10,000 nt of DNA from assembly GCA_015478945.1 (NCBI GenBank), contig JABUQX010099123.1, forward strand, positions 1 through 10,000. The letters run 5' to 3'. The position numbers and the translations under genes are program-made. The notes under the pieces are model-generated. The model was not told the origin of the DNA. It made no database searches and was given only the letters and a program-made list of their open reading frames with translations. Within the stretch, counting starts at the first letter, position 1, and each line of letters begins with the position of its first letter. The DNA comes from Trachelipus rathkii. Its lineage: Eukaryota; Arthropoda; Malacostraca; Isopoda; Trachelipodidae. Positions 1-8,514 of the stretch are shown here, piece after piece.

Positions 1-80
1 CGTGTGCCTTCGTTCAGATCAGACTGGTGTTTAGCAGAACTGCATTTATCGTGAAACTCTGCGTTTCGTGCGCCTTCCTT
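1..80. other. Left flank, unassigned
   Basis: Moderately GC-containing sequence outside the inverted repeat. A short internal echo is visible: GTGTGCCTTCGTT near the start and GTGCGCCTTCCTT at about 68-80. It does not match the DNA right of the element by eye, and no target-site duplication can be read. No gene or RNA was recognised. Confidence 0.4.
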
Positions 81-306
81 GGTAGTGGTAGTAGTAGTAG
101 TGGTAGTAGTTAGAGTTATCGTATCGTGATAAAATTTGGAGTGGTGTTAGATGGGGAGGTAACCTCAATGTATACAAAGTTACGTCCCACTGGGTCCCCC
201 GAAGGGGCCCCCCTAAAAAAATTAATTGATCGTATAAGGCTGAAATTTGGTGAGAGGATTCAGAGTGTAATTTCTAGAAATAGTTGGTATTGGATTCTGA
301 GGAGTT

Positions 307-330
307 GGCTCCGGCACCGGTGCTGGAGCC
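307..330. repeat. 24-bp near-perfect palindrome in left terminus
   Basis: GGCTCCGGCACC is followed directly by GGTGCTGGAGCC; the halves pair at 11 of 12 positions and the core GCACCGGTGC is perfect. It is far more GC-rich than the surrounding arm. The aligned part of the right terminus (around 7189-7203, with GGCACAGCTGGCACC) keeps only the CAGCTG core. It may be a protein-binding site or a cruciform seed; the role is unknown. Confidence 0.55.
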
Positions 331-367
331 GCTGCGGTGCCAAGTTAATAAACATTCGTATAACAAC

Positions 368-387
368 AATGTTGGTGTCTTTATATA
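368..387 (-). promoter_or_regulatory. TATA-like motif pointing outward, left terminus
   Basis: On the minus strand this reads TATATAAAGACACCAAC. The matching place in the right terminus reads TATATAAGGCACCAAC on the plus strand, so motif and following bases are shared by the two arms and both point out of the element. The 46-bp block at 395-440, just upstream in the transcription sense, is the best conserved stretch between the arms. This looks like a core promoter, but TATA-like strings are easily found in AT-rich DNA and no start site can be seen. Confidence 0.4.
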
Positions 388-500
388 TGTTATCGAGTCT
401 GTAGATTTCGAAAATAATGGTTTCAGAACCATCAAGAAAAAAATAAAATAAAAATAAATAAATAAAATTTCTTATTCTTTTTGTTTATAACTTACAAATT

Positions 501-955
501 TACGTTTTTAATACCTAAAAGCGGTAAATCACTAATCAAACCCACCCCTCCCTTGATGATCTATTGATCTATTGATCTATTGATTAAGGTCAAATTTTTT
601 ACTAAAATTGTAACGTTTTACATACCCTAAATCAGTAAATCACTAAATCAAACCACTATCCAACCTCCCTCCTGACCATCTGTGATCTATTGATCTATTG
701 ATTAAGTCAAATTTTACTAAAATTGCTAACGTTTTACATACTAAAGCAGTAAATCTTCAGAAGTAGCCACCTTCAACCTCCTCTGACGCTTCTGTGAGTC
801 TATTGGTCTATTGATTAGGTCAAATTTTTATAAAATTGTAACGTTTTACATACCCTAAAGCAGTAAATCACTAAATCAAACCACCATCCAGCCAGCATCC
901 GGGCACCCTCAGGACCATCCTTGATCTATTGATCTATTGATTCAAGTCACATTTC
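501..955 (+). repeat. A-repeat block, left arm: four tandem units of about 113-126 bp
   Basis: Each unit runs roughly TAACGTTTTACATACCCTAA, AGCAGTAAATCACTAAATCA, AACCACC-type C-rich stretch, GACCATC, GATCTATTGATCTATTGATT, AAGTCAAATTTTACTAAAATTG. The TGATT that closes the ATCTATTG steps falls at about 581, 699, 812 and 938. ATCTATTG is itself an 8-bp step, present three times in the first unit and usually twice in the others. Unit 3 is the most changed. The block is the inverted counterpart of 6531-7029, and one more unit sits deeper in the arm at 3331-3470. No coding potential. Confidence 0.85.
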
Positions 956-2040
956 GAGTATCATTTTGAATAAACATAACATAAAATCAAGTTCTTTATA
1001 CAAACATCAATCAATATATGTTGACGTAACAAAGTTTTCACATTAATAAAGATTACTTAACATCATCTGAACTATGAATATAACCCACAACGACAAACTT
1101 AACACGTCTTAAACATGAATAAGCAGTCAACATTAACAAAGTTCCACACTTAGCAGCAGTGAAGTAACTAACAAAGCATACAAAGACGCAACCTATTCAC
1201 ACTTTTTCTAACATATCACTGATATTTTTACATTAACATAGTAACATTTAACAAAAATTTACCACAACCGTGTGTAATTATCATACAGACCAATGAGTAT
1301 ACTCTAACGTAACAAGTTTTCATATTAATAAAAGTACTGCTTCTAGCATCAACTGAACTAAAGAAGATGTCATGCAACAACAAACCTAACACACATCTTA
1401 AACAGGAATAAACGGTCAACATTAAGTTCCACACTTAACACCAGTAAAGTACCTAACATGGTATGCAAAACGTAACCTATTCTTACTTTTTCAAGCATAT
1501 CTCTAACATAACAATGTTAATTTACACTAACATGGTAATATTTAACTAAAATTATCACAACATTGGACTAGTATCATACAAAACGGCAGGGCGCCCTAAC
1601 ATAATGAGTTCCTATCAATAAAAGTAACATAGCGTATGAACTAAGAAAATAATGTACAAAGACAAACCTAACACAGCTTACGCAAATAAACTGTTAGCAT
1701 TAACAAAGTTCCATCGAGTTCTTTATGTACTAATCAGTGATATGTAACATAACAATATTTTCATTAAAGCTAACATAGCATCATATGAACTACATGAAAA
1801 TAATGTACAACGACAAGCCTAACATTTACACCCTAATAAACTGTTAACATTAACAAAGTTCCTCACTTAACACCTAAAGTAACTAACTTTACATACAAAG
1901 CGTGACCTGTTCATACTTTTCTAAGCATATCTCTAACATATTAACGTTAATCTTACATTGACACAGTAACATTTATCAAAAAATGGGTCATAACCATACC
2001 TAATCATCATACCTAATGAGTAAAGACGAATAAAGTAAAG
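956..2040 (+). repeat. B-repeat block 1, left arm: about 300-bp diverged tandem units
   Basis: Units begin near AAGTTCTTTA and ATATGTTGACGTAAC, then carry AACAAAGTTTTCACATTAATAA, CTGAACTATGAATA, ACAACGACAAACCTAACAC, GAATAAACTGTTAACATTAA, CAAAGTTCCACACTTAACAC, GTAACCTATTC, AAGCATATCTCTAACATA and TTAATTATCATACAGA-type signatures in fixed order. Copies start at about 989 and 1291, a short copy at about 1601, and another at about 1713. The sequence is A/C-rich and G-poor on this strand. The segment 1023-1080 pairs well with 6415-6468 in the right arm. The small open frame on the minus strand here (1228-1434) is a by-product of the repeat and has no recognisable domain. Confidence 0.8.
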
Positions 2041-2454
2041 TTTTTAGACTTATCTCTTTTTAGACTCCGCCTCCTTTCAGAAAATACAACTCTAAACATG
2101 AAAAATGATTTTATGATTTAACTATTTGCATAAAGTGATGCAATACTTATTATATTTGACCCTATGGCAGGAATACAAGCAATGTAGCAGTCGCCATTCG
2201 GTTTACGATTAAATATAAATGACACATCGTTGGGAATAACGAAACTCCTCGTGAAGATATCAACAACAAGCGTAGAGATGCGGGGAGATGTCATCGTATC
2301 AACACAGCGAAAAACTATCCTACTGAAGAAAATAGTGCATAAACATCCTTTAAATGTAATGAGATTCTTTCTTTCAACCAATCAGAAGAAAGTAAACAAG
2401 AATACGACGTACGAATGAACCATATCAGTTCAAAAGGGTATATATTCTAGTTCG
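2041..2454 (+). repeat. Module U, left arm: single-copy arm segment
   Basis: The B repeats stop at about 2040 and a non-repeated segment follows, more mixed in base composition than its neighbours. It looked like a nested insertion, but its reverse complement is present at the same place in the right arm (about 5291-5600). Shared stretches include TTATTATATTT with CCTATGGCA, AGTCGCCATTCGG-like, CTCCTCGTGAAGA, CATAAACATCC and GAATGAACCATA. It was therefore part of the arm before the arms diverged. Open frames of 87 codons (minus) and 62 codons (plus) lie here; neither stays open in the partner copy nor shows a domain. It may be a captured fragment of other DNA. Confidence 0.7.
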
Positions 2455-2504
2455 ACAACAACAACAACAACAACAACAACTAACAACAACAACAACAACA
2501 ATAA
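2455..2504 (+). repeat. (CAA)n microsatellite
   Basis: A run of CAA triplets with a single TAA-type interruption near 2480, lying at the inner edge of module U. The right arm has only CAATCAATAATATTATCAAC-like sequence at the matching place (minus strand), so the tract expanded in the left arm after the arms diverged, or was lost on the right. Confidence 0.95.
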
Positions 2505-3330
2505 CATGTAGTACAAAGATTAAGTTCTTTGGATACTAACCAACGAATATATGCTAACGTGACATTGTTTCACATTAATAAAGCTAACTTAGCATTACCA
2601 GAACTAAGAAAATAATGTACAACGACGAATCTAGCACAACTGGCACGAATAAGCTGTTAGCATTAACAAGTTCCCACACTTAACACCTGCAAGTAACTGA
2701 CATTGCGCCACAAAGCGTAACCTATTCATACTTTTACCCGACATATCTCTAACATATTAGCGTTAATTTTACATTGACACAATATTTAGCAAGAATTTAT
2801 CATAACCTTGTTTAATTATCATACAGAGCAGTGAGAAAGTATGCTAACGTAACAAAGTTTCCACATTAATAAAGCTAACATAACATAACCTGAACTAAGA
2901 ATATGATGTACAACGACAAACCTAACACACCATACGTACGAATAAACTACTAACATTAACAAACTTCCGCATAACAGCAGTAAAGTACCTAACACATCAT
3001 ACAAACGTAAACCTATTCACTTTTTCAAGCATATCTCTAACATATCAATGTTAATTTTACATTAACATCATAATATTTAACAAAAGTTTAGCATAAATCT
3101 ATCTAATCATCATACTGACAAAGAATATAAAGCGAACGTAACAAATGTTTTACATCAACTTCGTAATATTTAACTTAAAAAATTTCATCATAACATCGTC
3201 TAAATATCATAATCCCCAACGAATAATTTTTAAACATAACAAAGTTTAACCAAACATAACAAAAAATAACAAAATTTTAACCCTGACATAACATAAAAAT
3301 AAGTTCTTTAGAATAAAATATCACAGTAAA
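2505..3330 (+). repeat. B-repeat block 2, left arm
   Basis: The B signatures resume at 2520 (TTAAGTTCTTTGGATACTAA) and again at about 2831 (GTATGCTAACGTAACAAAG), followed by a shortened and decayed copy from about 3131. The two full copies are closely similar, sharing CATTAATAAAGCTAAC, CTAAGAA-ATATGTACAACGAC and ACATATCTCTAACATAT. The right arm is about 350 bp shorter over the matching interval (5360 to 4704 against 2413 to 3424), about the size of one B unit, so unit number differs between arms. Confidence 0.8.
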
Positions 3331-3470
3331 CCGTAATAATTTACTGATTTTAAAAACAATAAATCAGTAAATCAGTAAAATCAAACCACCCAACCTACCC
3401 TCCCTACCCCATCCCACCCTCATGATCTATTGAACTATTGATTCAAGTCATATTTCGGTATCATTTGGAT
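3331..3470 (+). repeat. Isolated fifth A repeat, left arm
   Basis: It carries the A-unit signatures again: AATCAGTAAATCAGTAAAATC, a C-rich run, GATCTATTGAACTATTGATT (3424-3443) and the AAGTCATATTTCGGTATCAT tail that otherwise ends the fourth unit at about 945-970. The 16 bases from 3424 match 4689-4704 inverted without a difference. Its presence before another B unit repeats the A-to-B junction near 955, so the arm has a higher-order A+B layout. Confidence 0.8.
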
Positions 3471-4095
3471 AAACATAACATAAAAATAAGTTCTTTATAT
3501 AACATTGAATATATGCTTAACCAACAAAAGTTTCAGCATCAATAAAGCTAACATATCATAACCCGTAACTAAGAATATAATGTACAAATGCAAACCTAAC
3601 ATACCCTAGCGTATGAATAATCAGCTAACATCAACAAAGGAAAATTTCCTACTTATCAAAGGTAAAGTAGCTAACATGTCATACAATACTCGATATGATG
3701 TTCCCACTTTTCACGCATATCAGCAACAGGTAAAAAACCGTATTATCTAACAAAATTCCTTAACAAAGTGACCAATCTATTAAAGATACCAACATCTTGA
3801 ACTATGAATTGACACTATCTTCATCAAAGTGTCACTCGTTTCGAGTATAACATCATTTGACCTATGAATAAGCGTAGACATTAGCAAAAGTCTAACATTA
3901 CTCAACAAAAACTTAACCTAGACTCACGTTTCTAACACATCATCGTCAGTTAACACAGTAATATCTTACAAAAACTCCTCATTTCTCTAACCAAATCATT
4001 ATTTTCATTGTCATATAATATTTAACATAGCACCTAACTGAATAACGGTTTCATTAGCAAGAGTATCTAAAGCAACACATTACCTTCCAAGAGAA
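3471..4095 (+). repeat. Inner B repeat and decayed B-like sequence, left arm
   Basis: A B unit starts at about 3488 with AAGTTCTTTATATAAC, the inverted match of 4636-4651, and runs to about 3740. From there the same vocabulary (TAACAAA, CTATGAATAAG, CTAACACATCATCG) continues in more decayed form. The last stretch, 4058-4091, pairs well with 4260-4292 of the right arm, so pairing reaches the edge of the centre. Confidence 0.7.
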
Positions 4096-4262
4096 ATCAG
4101 GGGATGCGCCCTTGAAGGGTGGATCCTGCAGAGGATGCAGAGGGGTGCAGCGAGGCCTCCCGAAGGAGGTAAGGCCTCAGCCGGGCTGAGGCCCAAAGCC
4201 CAGCACCAGCTCGGGGTGATCCCCTGCAGACTCACACCCTCGGGAGCTCACCCTGGAGACTT
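4096..4262. repeat. GC-rich centre of the inverted repeat with nested hairpins
   Basis: This is an abrupt GC-rich island between AT-rich arms. CAGGGGAT (4098-4105) pairs with ATCCCCTG (4219-4226), so arm pairing continues into the centre. Within it are GGCCTCAGC-CGG-GCTGAGGCC (4173-4193, a 9-bp stem and 3-base loop), CCTCC-CGAA-GGAGG (4156-4169) and CCCTT-G-AAGGG (4110-4120), plus a short minisatellite of TGCAGAGG-type steps (about 4127-4156). It would form the capped loop of a hairpin made from the whole element. No open frame of interest. Confidence 0.75.
4173..4193. repeat. Perfect central hairpin
   Basis: GGCCTCAGC, loop CGG, GCTGAGGCC: nine perfect GC-rich pairs with a three-base loop, close to the symmetry point of the whole structure. 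No T run follows it, so nothing suggests a terminator. Confidence 0.8.
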
Positions 4263-4670
4263 TGGAAGGCTGTGTGTTGCTAGATACTCTTGATTAATAG
4301 CTGCTGTCGTAGTTAAGTGCGTTATGTGCTATGTTCAATATGGCTCTTTTGTTGGAGAAAATGAGAGTTTTTGAATATTGCTGTGTTGGCTGACTTTGAT
4401 GATGTTGGTGATGGGATTTGCTAGGAATTTGCTAATCTTCCGGTTGAAACTAAATAAATGATGTGCTCGAGCAGTGACTTGCTGTTGGTGCTCATTCATG
4501 GTTCAAGTGTTGTGCACTGTTAAGAATTGGGCTGGCTTAGGTAATAGCGCCTTGCATGATGTTTTCTTTGATTTTCATGCATGGTAGGCCCCAGCATTCT
4601 TAGTTACCATGATAACAGGCTTTGTTGGTTGGGTCAGTATATAAGGAACTTTCTTTATGTAATGTTTATC
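4263..4670 (-). repeat. Inner B-like sequence, right arm
   Basis: T/G-rich mirror of the inner left arm. 4260-4292 is the inverted match of 4058-4091, and GTATATAAGGAACTT (4637-4651) matches the start of the inner left B unit. A local hairpin, CCTTGCATGA (4550-4559) with TCATGCATGG (4575-4584), lies inside. It is about 210 bp shorter than the left counterpart. No gene. Confidence 0.65.
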
Positions 4671-4775
4671 AAGTGACTCTCAAGCAGTAATAGTTCAATA
4701 GATCACAGGAGGGTATGAATGAGGTGTTTGATTTGCTGATTTACTGATTTACTACTTTAAATCGGTGAAACTGTT
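4671..4775 (-). repeat. Isolated A repeat, right arm
   Basis: AATAGTTCAATAGATC (4689-4704), GGAGGGTATGA and TTGCTGATTTACTGATTTACTA are the reverse complement of the isolated A repeat at 3331-3470. It keeps the order: inner B, A, then outer B. Confidence 0.75.
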
Positions 4776-5290
4776 TTACTCTATTTTGTTATTTTATGTG
4801 TCAGGTTAAAGTGATGACATGTTTTTGTTATGTTCGGTGAACGATATTATACGAAGTTGTTTGACTGTTACATTCACTATTCTTTGTCGATATGATAGAC
4901 GATTTAGCTTTGTTAAATATTATGATGTAATATTGATATTGAAGATAACTGAAAAATGTGTATGATTCTTTACTGTTAAAATGCAGTAATATTAGTTAAT
5001 TATTCATACGTATAATCGTTATGATAAGCATGTTAACTTTGTATGTGGTTTGTTGCGACGCGCCTCACTCTTCTGGCTGGGTGCGATAAATTACGCAAAT
5101 ATTGCTGTGTCAACTGTGGTCAACGGCAAAAAGCGGAATGGGATTTAGCTCAGGTATTAAGATATTGAATTTTTATTGTGACCAGCAGTTTATTCGTGGC
5201 AGACCGTGTTGGAAATTCATCGTTGTAATATTGCGCTCGGTATCGCATATTGTATGTGAAAACAATGTTTACGGCAGCATATATTCGTTG
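4776..5290 (-). repeat. B-repeat block, inner part, right arm
   Basis: T/G-rich, heavily diverged counterpart of B block 2. The best evidence is position: it lies between the matched isolated A repeat and the matched module U, and it keeps fragments such as TTGTTAAATATTATGATGTAA. A 95-codon plus-strand open frame (5102-5389) runs from here into module U. It is hydrophobic at its end, has no recognisable domain, and its left-arm counterpart is broken, so I treat it as chance. Confidence 0.55.
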
Positions 5291-5600
5291 GTGAGCATGT
5301 TGATAATATTATTGATTGTCGTTTCAGAATATGCCGCTTTGGACCCGGTATGGTTCATTCTTGCGGTGCCATTGTTTTTTGGCGATTGAAAGAAAATCAT
5401 TACGGCAAGGGATGTTTATACGCATTCTTCGGTAAGAATGGACCTACTGTGTAATACGACCAGGCATCTCCTACATGTCTTCACGAGGATTTCTGTCGTG
5501 GCCGTAAGCCAATGGCGACTTTCTGCTGTATTGCCATAGGAATCGAAATATAATAAGCCTCACTATGCAAATGAATCATAAATCTTTCATGTTTTAGAGC
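5291..5600 (-). repeat. Module U, right arm
   Basis: Reverse complement of the single-copy left module at about 2090-2454. The shared order is GAATATG-region, TATGGTTCATTC (5350-5360), TTGAAAGAAAATC, GGATGTTTATACG (about 5409-5421), TCTTCACGAGGAT, GTAAGCCAATGGCGACT, TGCCATAGG and ATATAATAAG, ending at TTTCATG (about 5585-5591). It is about 70 bp shorter than the left copy and lacks the (CAA)n tract. Confidence 0.7.
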
Positions 5601-6530
5601 GTACTCGAGCGGAGTCGATAAGTCGGCGCACGACTAAATCTTTATCGTGGCAAAATGGTGTACAATGTTACTGTGTGTGGGCGCATGTTGAGGTATTAAC
5701 AGCGCAGTACGACCACCGGCGCCGCCTCAACGAGATGGTGCTACTGGTGAATGAGGAACTTGTTGTATTAACGATTTATTGGGCGTAGATATTGTTGAGG
5801 CCATCGTTATTTATTTTTCATGGATCGCCTGCGATGTTTTATTAATGAAAACATGACCATGTTCCCAGCTTATTCACTGATTGCTAAGGCTCGATAGGCT
5901 TTGTTATGTTAACTGATTTATTAAACATGTAAGCGTATTGCGGTGTACGTACGCTATGTTGAACTGACGCGATATGTTTATTACATGGCCAGAGCTATTC
6001 ATAACCCAATGTTGGCATTAATTGCCATGTTGATGTAAATACATCGTTATGACCAGAAGTATGACAAAGTAAGAAATAGGTGCGTCTTTGTATGCCTCAT
6101 TGGGTGTACTTTACTGGTAGTGGAGACTTTATTGGCGACCGGCTGTTGTCCCTGCTTAAAATGTGTTAGGCTGACGATCCCATGCTTTCTTAGTTCGAGT
6201 TGATGCTATGTTAACGTATATGAAAACACGTTGAAGCTGCTGCTCATGGTCTGTAGCGACAAGTACACGGTTGTGTGGGTATTGAAGTATTTATGTTAAT
6301 GTAGCAGTATTTAGAAAAGATCTTTTGTATACTGTGGTGATTGCTAAACGCTGCTAAGTGACAGACGTTGTATTGACTGTAACCATGTTAAAGACACGTG
6401 TTCTCGTTGTAAATTATTCATAGTTCGAGTGACGTTAAGTAATGGCATTGTGTGAAAACTGTTACGTCAGCTACTGACCGACCCGACAACGTAAGAAACG
6501 ATTTGCATGTTATATTCAGATGATACTCAG
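5601..6530 (-). repeat. B-repeat block, outer part, right arm
   Basis: On the minus strand the stretch at 6415-6468 reads GACGTAACA, GTTTTCACA, CATTACTTAACGTCA, CTCGAACTATGAATA, closely matching the first left B unit (1023-1080). The match continues through ACAACGA, ACACGTGTCTTTAACATG and CACTTAGCAGC to about 6320. Around 5735-5775 the minus strand has CAACAAGTTCCTCATTCACC, the AACAAAGTTCCTCACTTAAC signature of the B unit. Between these the units are strongly diverged and GC-richer than on the left. Confidence 0.7.
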
Positions 6531-7029
6531 TGACGGGTAATAGATCAATAGATCTAGATCAGCCGTGCCCAGTGCTGAATGTTGTTTGTTGCATCGGAAA
6601 CACAAGTCACTGCAGGATCTGGTATTAAAGTGACCTTAATGGTGATCAATAGTTTACGGGTTGAAGTATGGTTGTTGAACTGATGGTTTGATTTAGTGTT
6701 TACTATAGTATCAAAGCATTGCAATTTTAGTGAGTGACCTTGTCAATGCGTCAATAGATCTGAATGGTCAGAGAGGTTGGATGAGCGGTTTTGTTTAGTG
6801 ATTCTGCTGGGAAGCAATAATAAGCGTTACAGCCCAGCAAGTGACCATGGCATAGATCAGGCCTCCTGTAGATGTCGAGAAGGTTGAATAGTGGTTTGTT
6901 TGTGTTTGCTAGTATCGCGTTACAATTTAGTAAATTTGACCTTAATCAGTGGTCAATAGATCACAGATGGTCAGGAGGAAGGTTGGATAGGTTTGATTTA
7001 GTGATTTACTGCTTTAGGGTATGTATAAA
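6531..7029 (-). repeat. A-repeat block, right arm: five tandem units of about 102 bp
   Basis: The CAATAGATC-type core recurs at about 6545, 6646, 6751, 6851 and 6953, a regular step of 100-105 bp. Around it each unit keeps GTGACCTTAAT, a G-rich GGTCAGGAGG-AGGTTGG run and GGTTTGATTTAGTGATTTACT. On the minus strand these are the left A-unit signatures. The outermost unit is nearest to the left consensus; the others have decayed. Five units here against four in the left outer block shows copy-number drift. Confidence 0.8.
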
Positions 7030-7574
<545 letters not shown>

Positions 7575-7948
7575 CGACATACCGGTGTAATATGGTGGTG
7601 CGGTGCTGTGCGGTTAGGTGCGGTGTGTTACCGCGGTGCGGTGCGAGGCGAAGGCGATACTGAAGGACCGCAGAAAGGAGACGAAGAGGTTAAAAACAAC
7701 TCCAAGTGATCCCTTCGAGATATACTAAACGTAATAATAATAATAATAATAATGTGTGTTTGTATACGCACGCCGCGCTCAGTCTGTCTATCGGTCAAAC
7801 AGACCTTCGTATTTGACCTCCAAATGTCGGTCGCCCAAAGCGTGGGCTTCTAAGCTCACCTGCTCAGATCGCCACAAAGAGCGTAAGCGCAACTATCGGT
7901 GTCCACCCTCGGGGGTGACCCCCCTCTATATACATCCTACAGACTTGC

Positions 7949-7950
<2 letters not shown>
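7575..7950. other. GC-richer flank with GGTGC-type minisatellite
   Basis: 7593-7646 is a degenerate minisatellite of GGTGCGGTGC-like steps. After it, 7645-7728 can be read as 27 codons ending in TAA, rich in Lys and Arg, and followed closely by (TAA)6. Such an arrangement is seen at 3' ends of LINE-type elements, but the run is too short to identify. From 7755 to 7950 the sequence is of mixed composition with a small CACCC-GGGTG inverted pair near 7905. I see no tRNA, and the 92-codon open frame that starts at 7756 runs into the (TA)n array and is not convincing. Confidence 0.4.
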
Positions 7951-7953
<3 letters not shown>

Positions 7954-8024
<71 letters not shown>

Positions 8025-8032
8025 TCTTATAT

Positions 8033-8110
<78 letters not shown>
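7954..8110. repeat. Split (TA)n microsatellite
   Basis: Two long pure (TA)n runs, about 7954-8024 and 8036-8110, separated by CTCTTATATAGAGATA, which is itself nearly self-complementary. The runs are self-complementary and could extrude as cruciforms. All open frames across them encode only Tyr-Ile repeats and are artefacts. Assembled length may not be exact. Confidence 0.97.
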
Positions 8111-8112
<2 letters not shown>

Positions 8113-8130
8113 TGAAATAGCAGAATAGCG

Positions 8131-8160
8131 CGAGTTATCAGGGGTTATCAAGAGTTATCA
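8131..8160 (+). repeat. Three tandem 10-bp GTTATCA units
   Basis: CGAGTTATCA, GGGGTTATCA and AGAGTTATCA follow one another exactly. The last, with the next base, gives AGAGTTATCAA, which also occurs (inverted) at the right tip of the foldback element at 7374-7384. This may be chance. Confidence 0.8.
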
Positions 8161-8161
8161 A

Positions 8162-8514
8162 GTTTATTTAAAGTAAAAGTTTGATAAATAGGTATATAAT
8201 ATAAAAATCGTGGTAGAATATTTAAAAATTCAATAAAAAAAATAAATCATTAAATTAAATTGTTTTTATATCGTACCTCTTGCGAGGCCAACAATTTTAA
8301 AATTCTCTTTGTTCTTTATTGGGAAACTCAAATAAATTTATTATGCCCTTTTCAATAATTTTTTTATCAACAATTATATACATTTTTTTTTTACAATATA
8401 TGAACAAATAAATATTGCTATTCTTTAAGATAATTACTGAAATTTATAGTTATAATTGCAAATAATTTTTTTTATGCTTGTATTTATTGAAGTATTTCGA
8501 ACCAAATTTCTAGT
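8162..8514. other. AT-rich intergenic sequence, nothing recognised
   Basis: Poly-A/T runs and TTTATT-type strings without a periodic repeat, open frame or RNA structure that I can support. A short less AT-rich patch (CGTACCTCTTGCGAGGCC, about 8272-8289) stands alone. Confidence 0.5.

Larger units (their letters stand above)
81..500 (+). repeat. Left terminal module of the inverted repeat
   Basis: It starts in a GGTAGTGGTAGTAGTAG-type triplet tract (81-110), followed by TAGAGTTATC and GGAGTGGTGTTAG (138-150), all of which recur inverted at the right tip. A C/G-rich run with a small CCCC-CGAA-GGGG hairpin (196-206) precedes a short A tract, matching the GGGTCCCTCAGGG and T12 region on the right. 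Inside lie a near-perfect palindrome (307-330), an outward TATA-like motif and the most conserved block of the arm, 395-440, followed by an A-rich AAATAAAATAAA stretch. A 92-codon open frame from 126 crosses the module, but it has low-complexity content, no recognisable domain and no open counterpart in the right copy, so I do not call it a gene. Confidence 0.8.

Noticed and set aside
126..404. 92-codon open frame in the left terminus
   Set aside because: No recognisable domain, odd composition, and the matching right terminus has stops and frame shifts in the equivalent frame.
501..955. CRISPR-like array
   Set aside because: The units diverge along their whole length, with no constant repeats separated by unique spacers, and the context is eukaryotic.
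2118..2381. 87-codon minus-strand open frame in left module U
   Set aside because: The right module U has a stop and different residues in the same frame apart from a short KGCL-like string, so there is no sign of selection on protein.
2378..2446. CCAAT box and TATATATT spaced like a promoter before the CAA tract
   Set aside because: The right copy of module U keeps neither motif clearly, and such strings are common in AT-rich DNA.
5102..5389. 95-codon open frame, hydrophobic towards its end, in the right arm
   Set aside because: It crosses the boundary between repeat block and module U, and the left counterpart is interrupted and shifted; conservation at protein level is not seen.
5354..5454. 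Plus-strand reading of module U with a WRLKEN...KGCL pattern that recalls a FLYWCH zinc finger, a domain found next to some MULE transposases
   Set aside because: A key Cys is missing, the His pair is not found, a stop follows at 5452-5454, and in the left copy only the KGCL part stays in frame. A profile search of both copies would decide; a significant FLYWCH hit would revive it.
5565..5572. ATGCAAAT octamer motif
   Set aside because: A single 8-mer is expected by chance in AT-rich DNA, and the left copy has only a partial match (ATTTGCATAA).
7645..7740. Basic 27-codon run ending in TAA before (TAA)n, like the 3' end of a LINE
   Set aside because: Too short to identify; the frame has a stop 27 bp upstream of 7645 and no reverse transcriptase motif is visible in the window.
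7864..8151. Open frames encoding long Tyr-Ile repeats
   Set aside because: They are direct translations of the (TA)n array.
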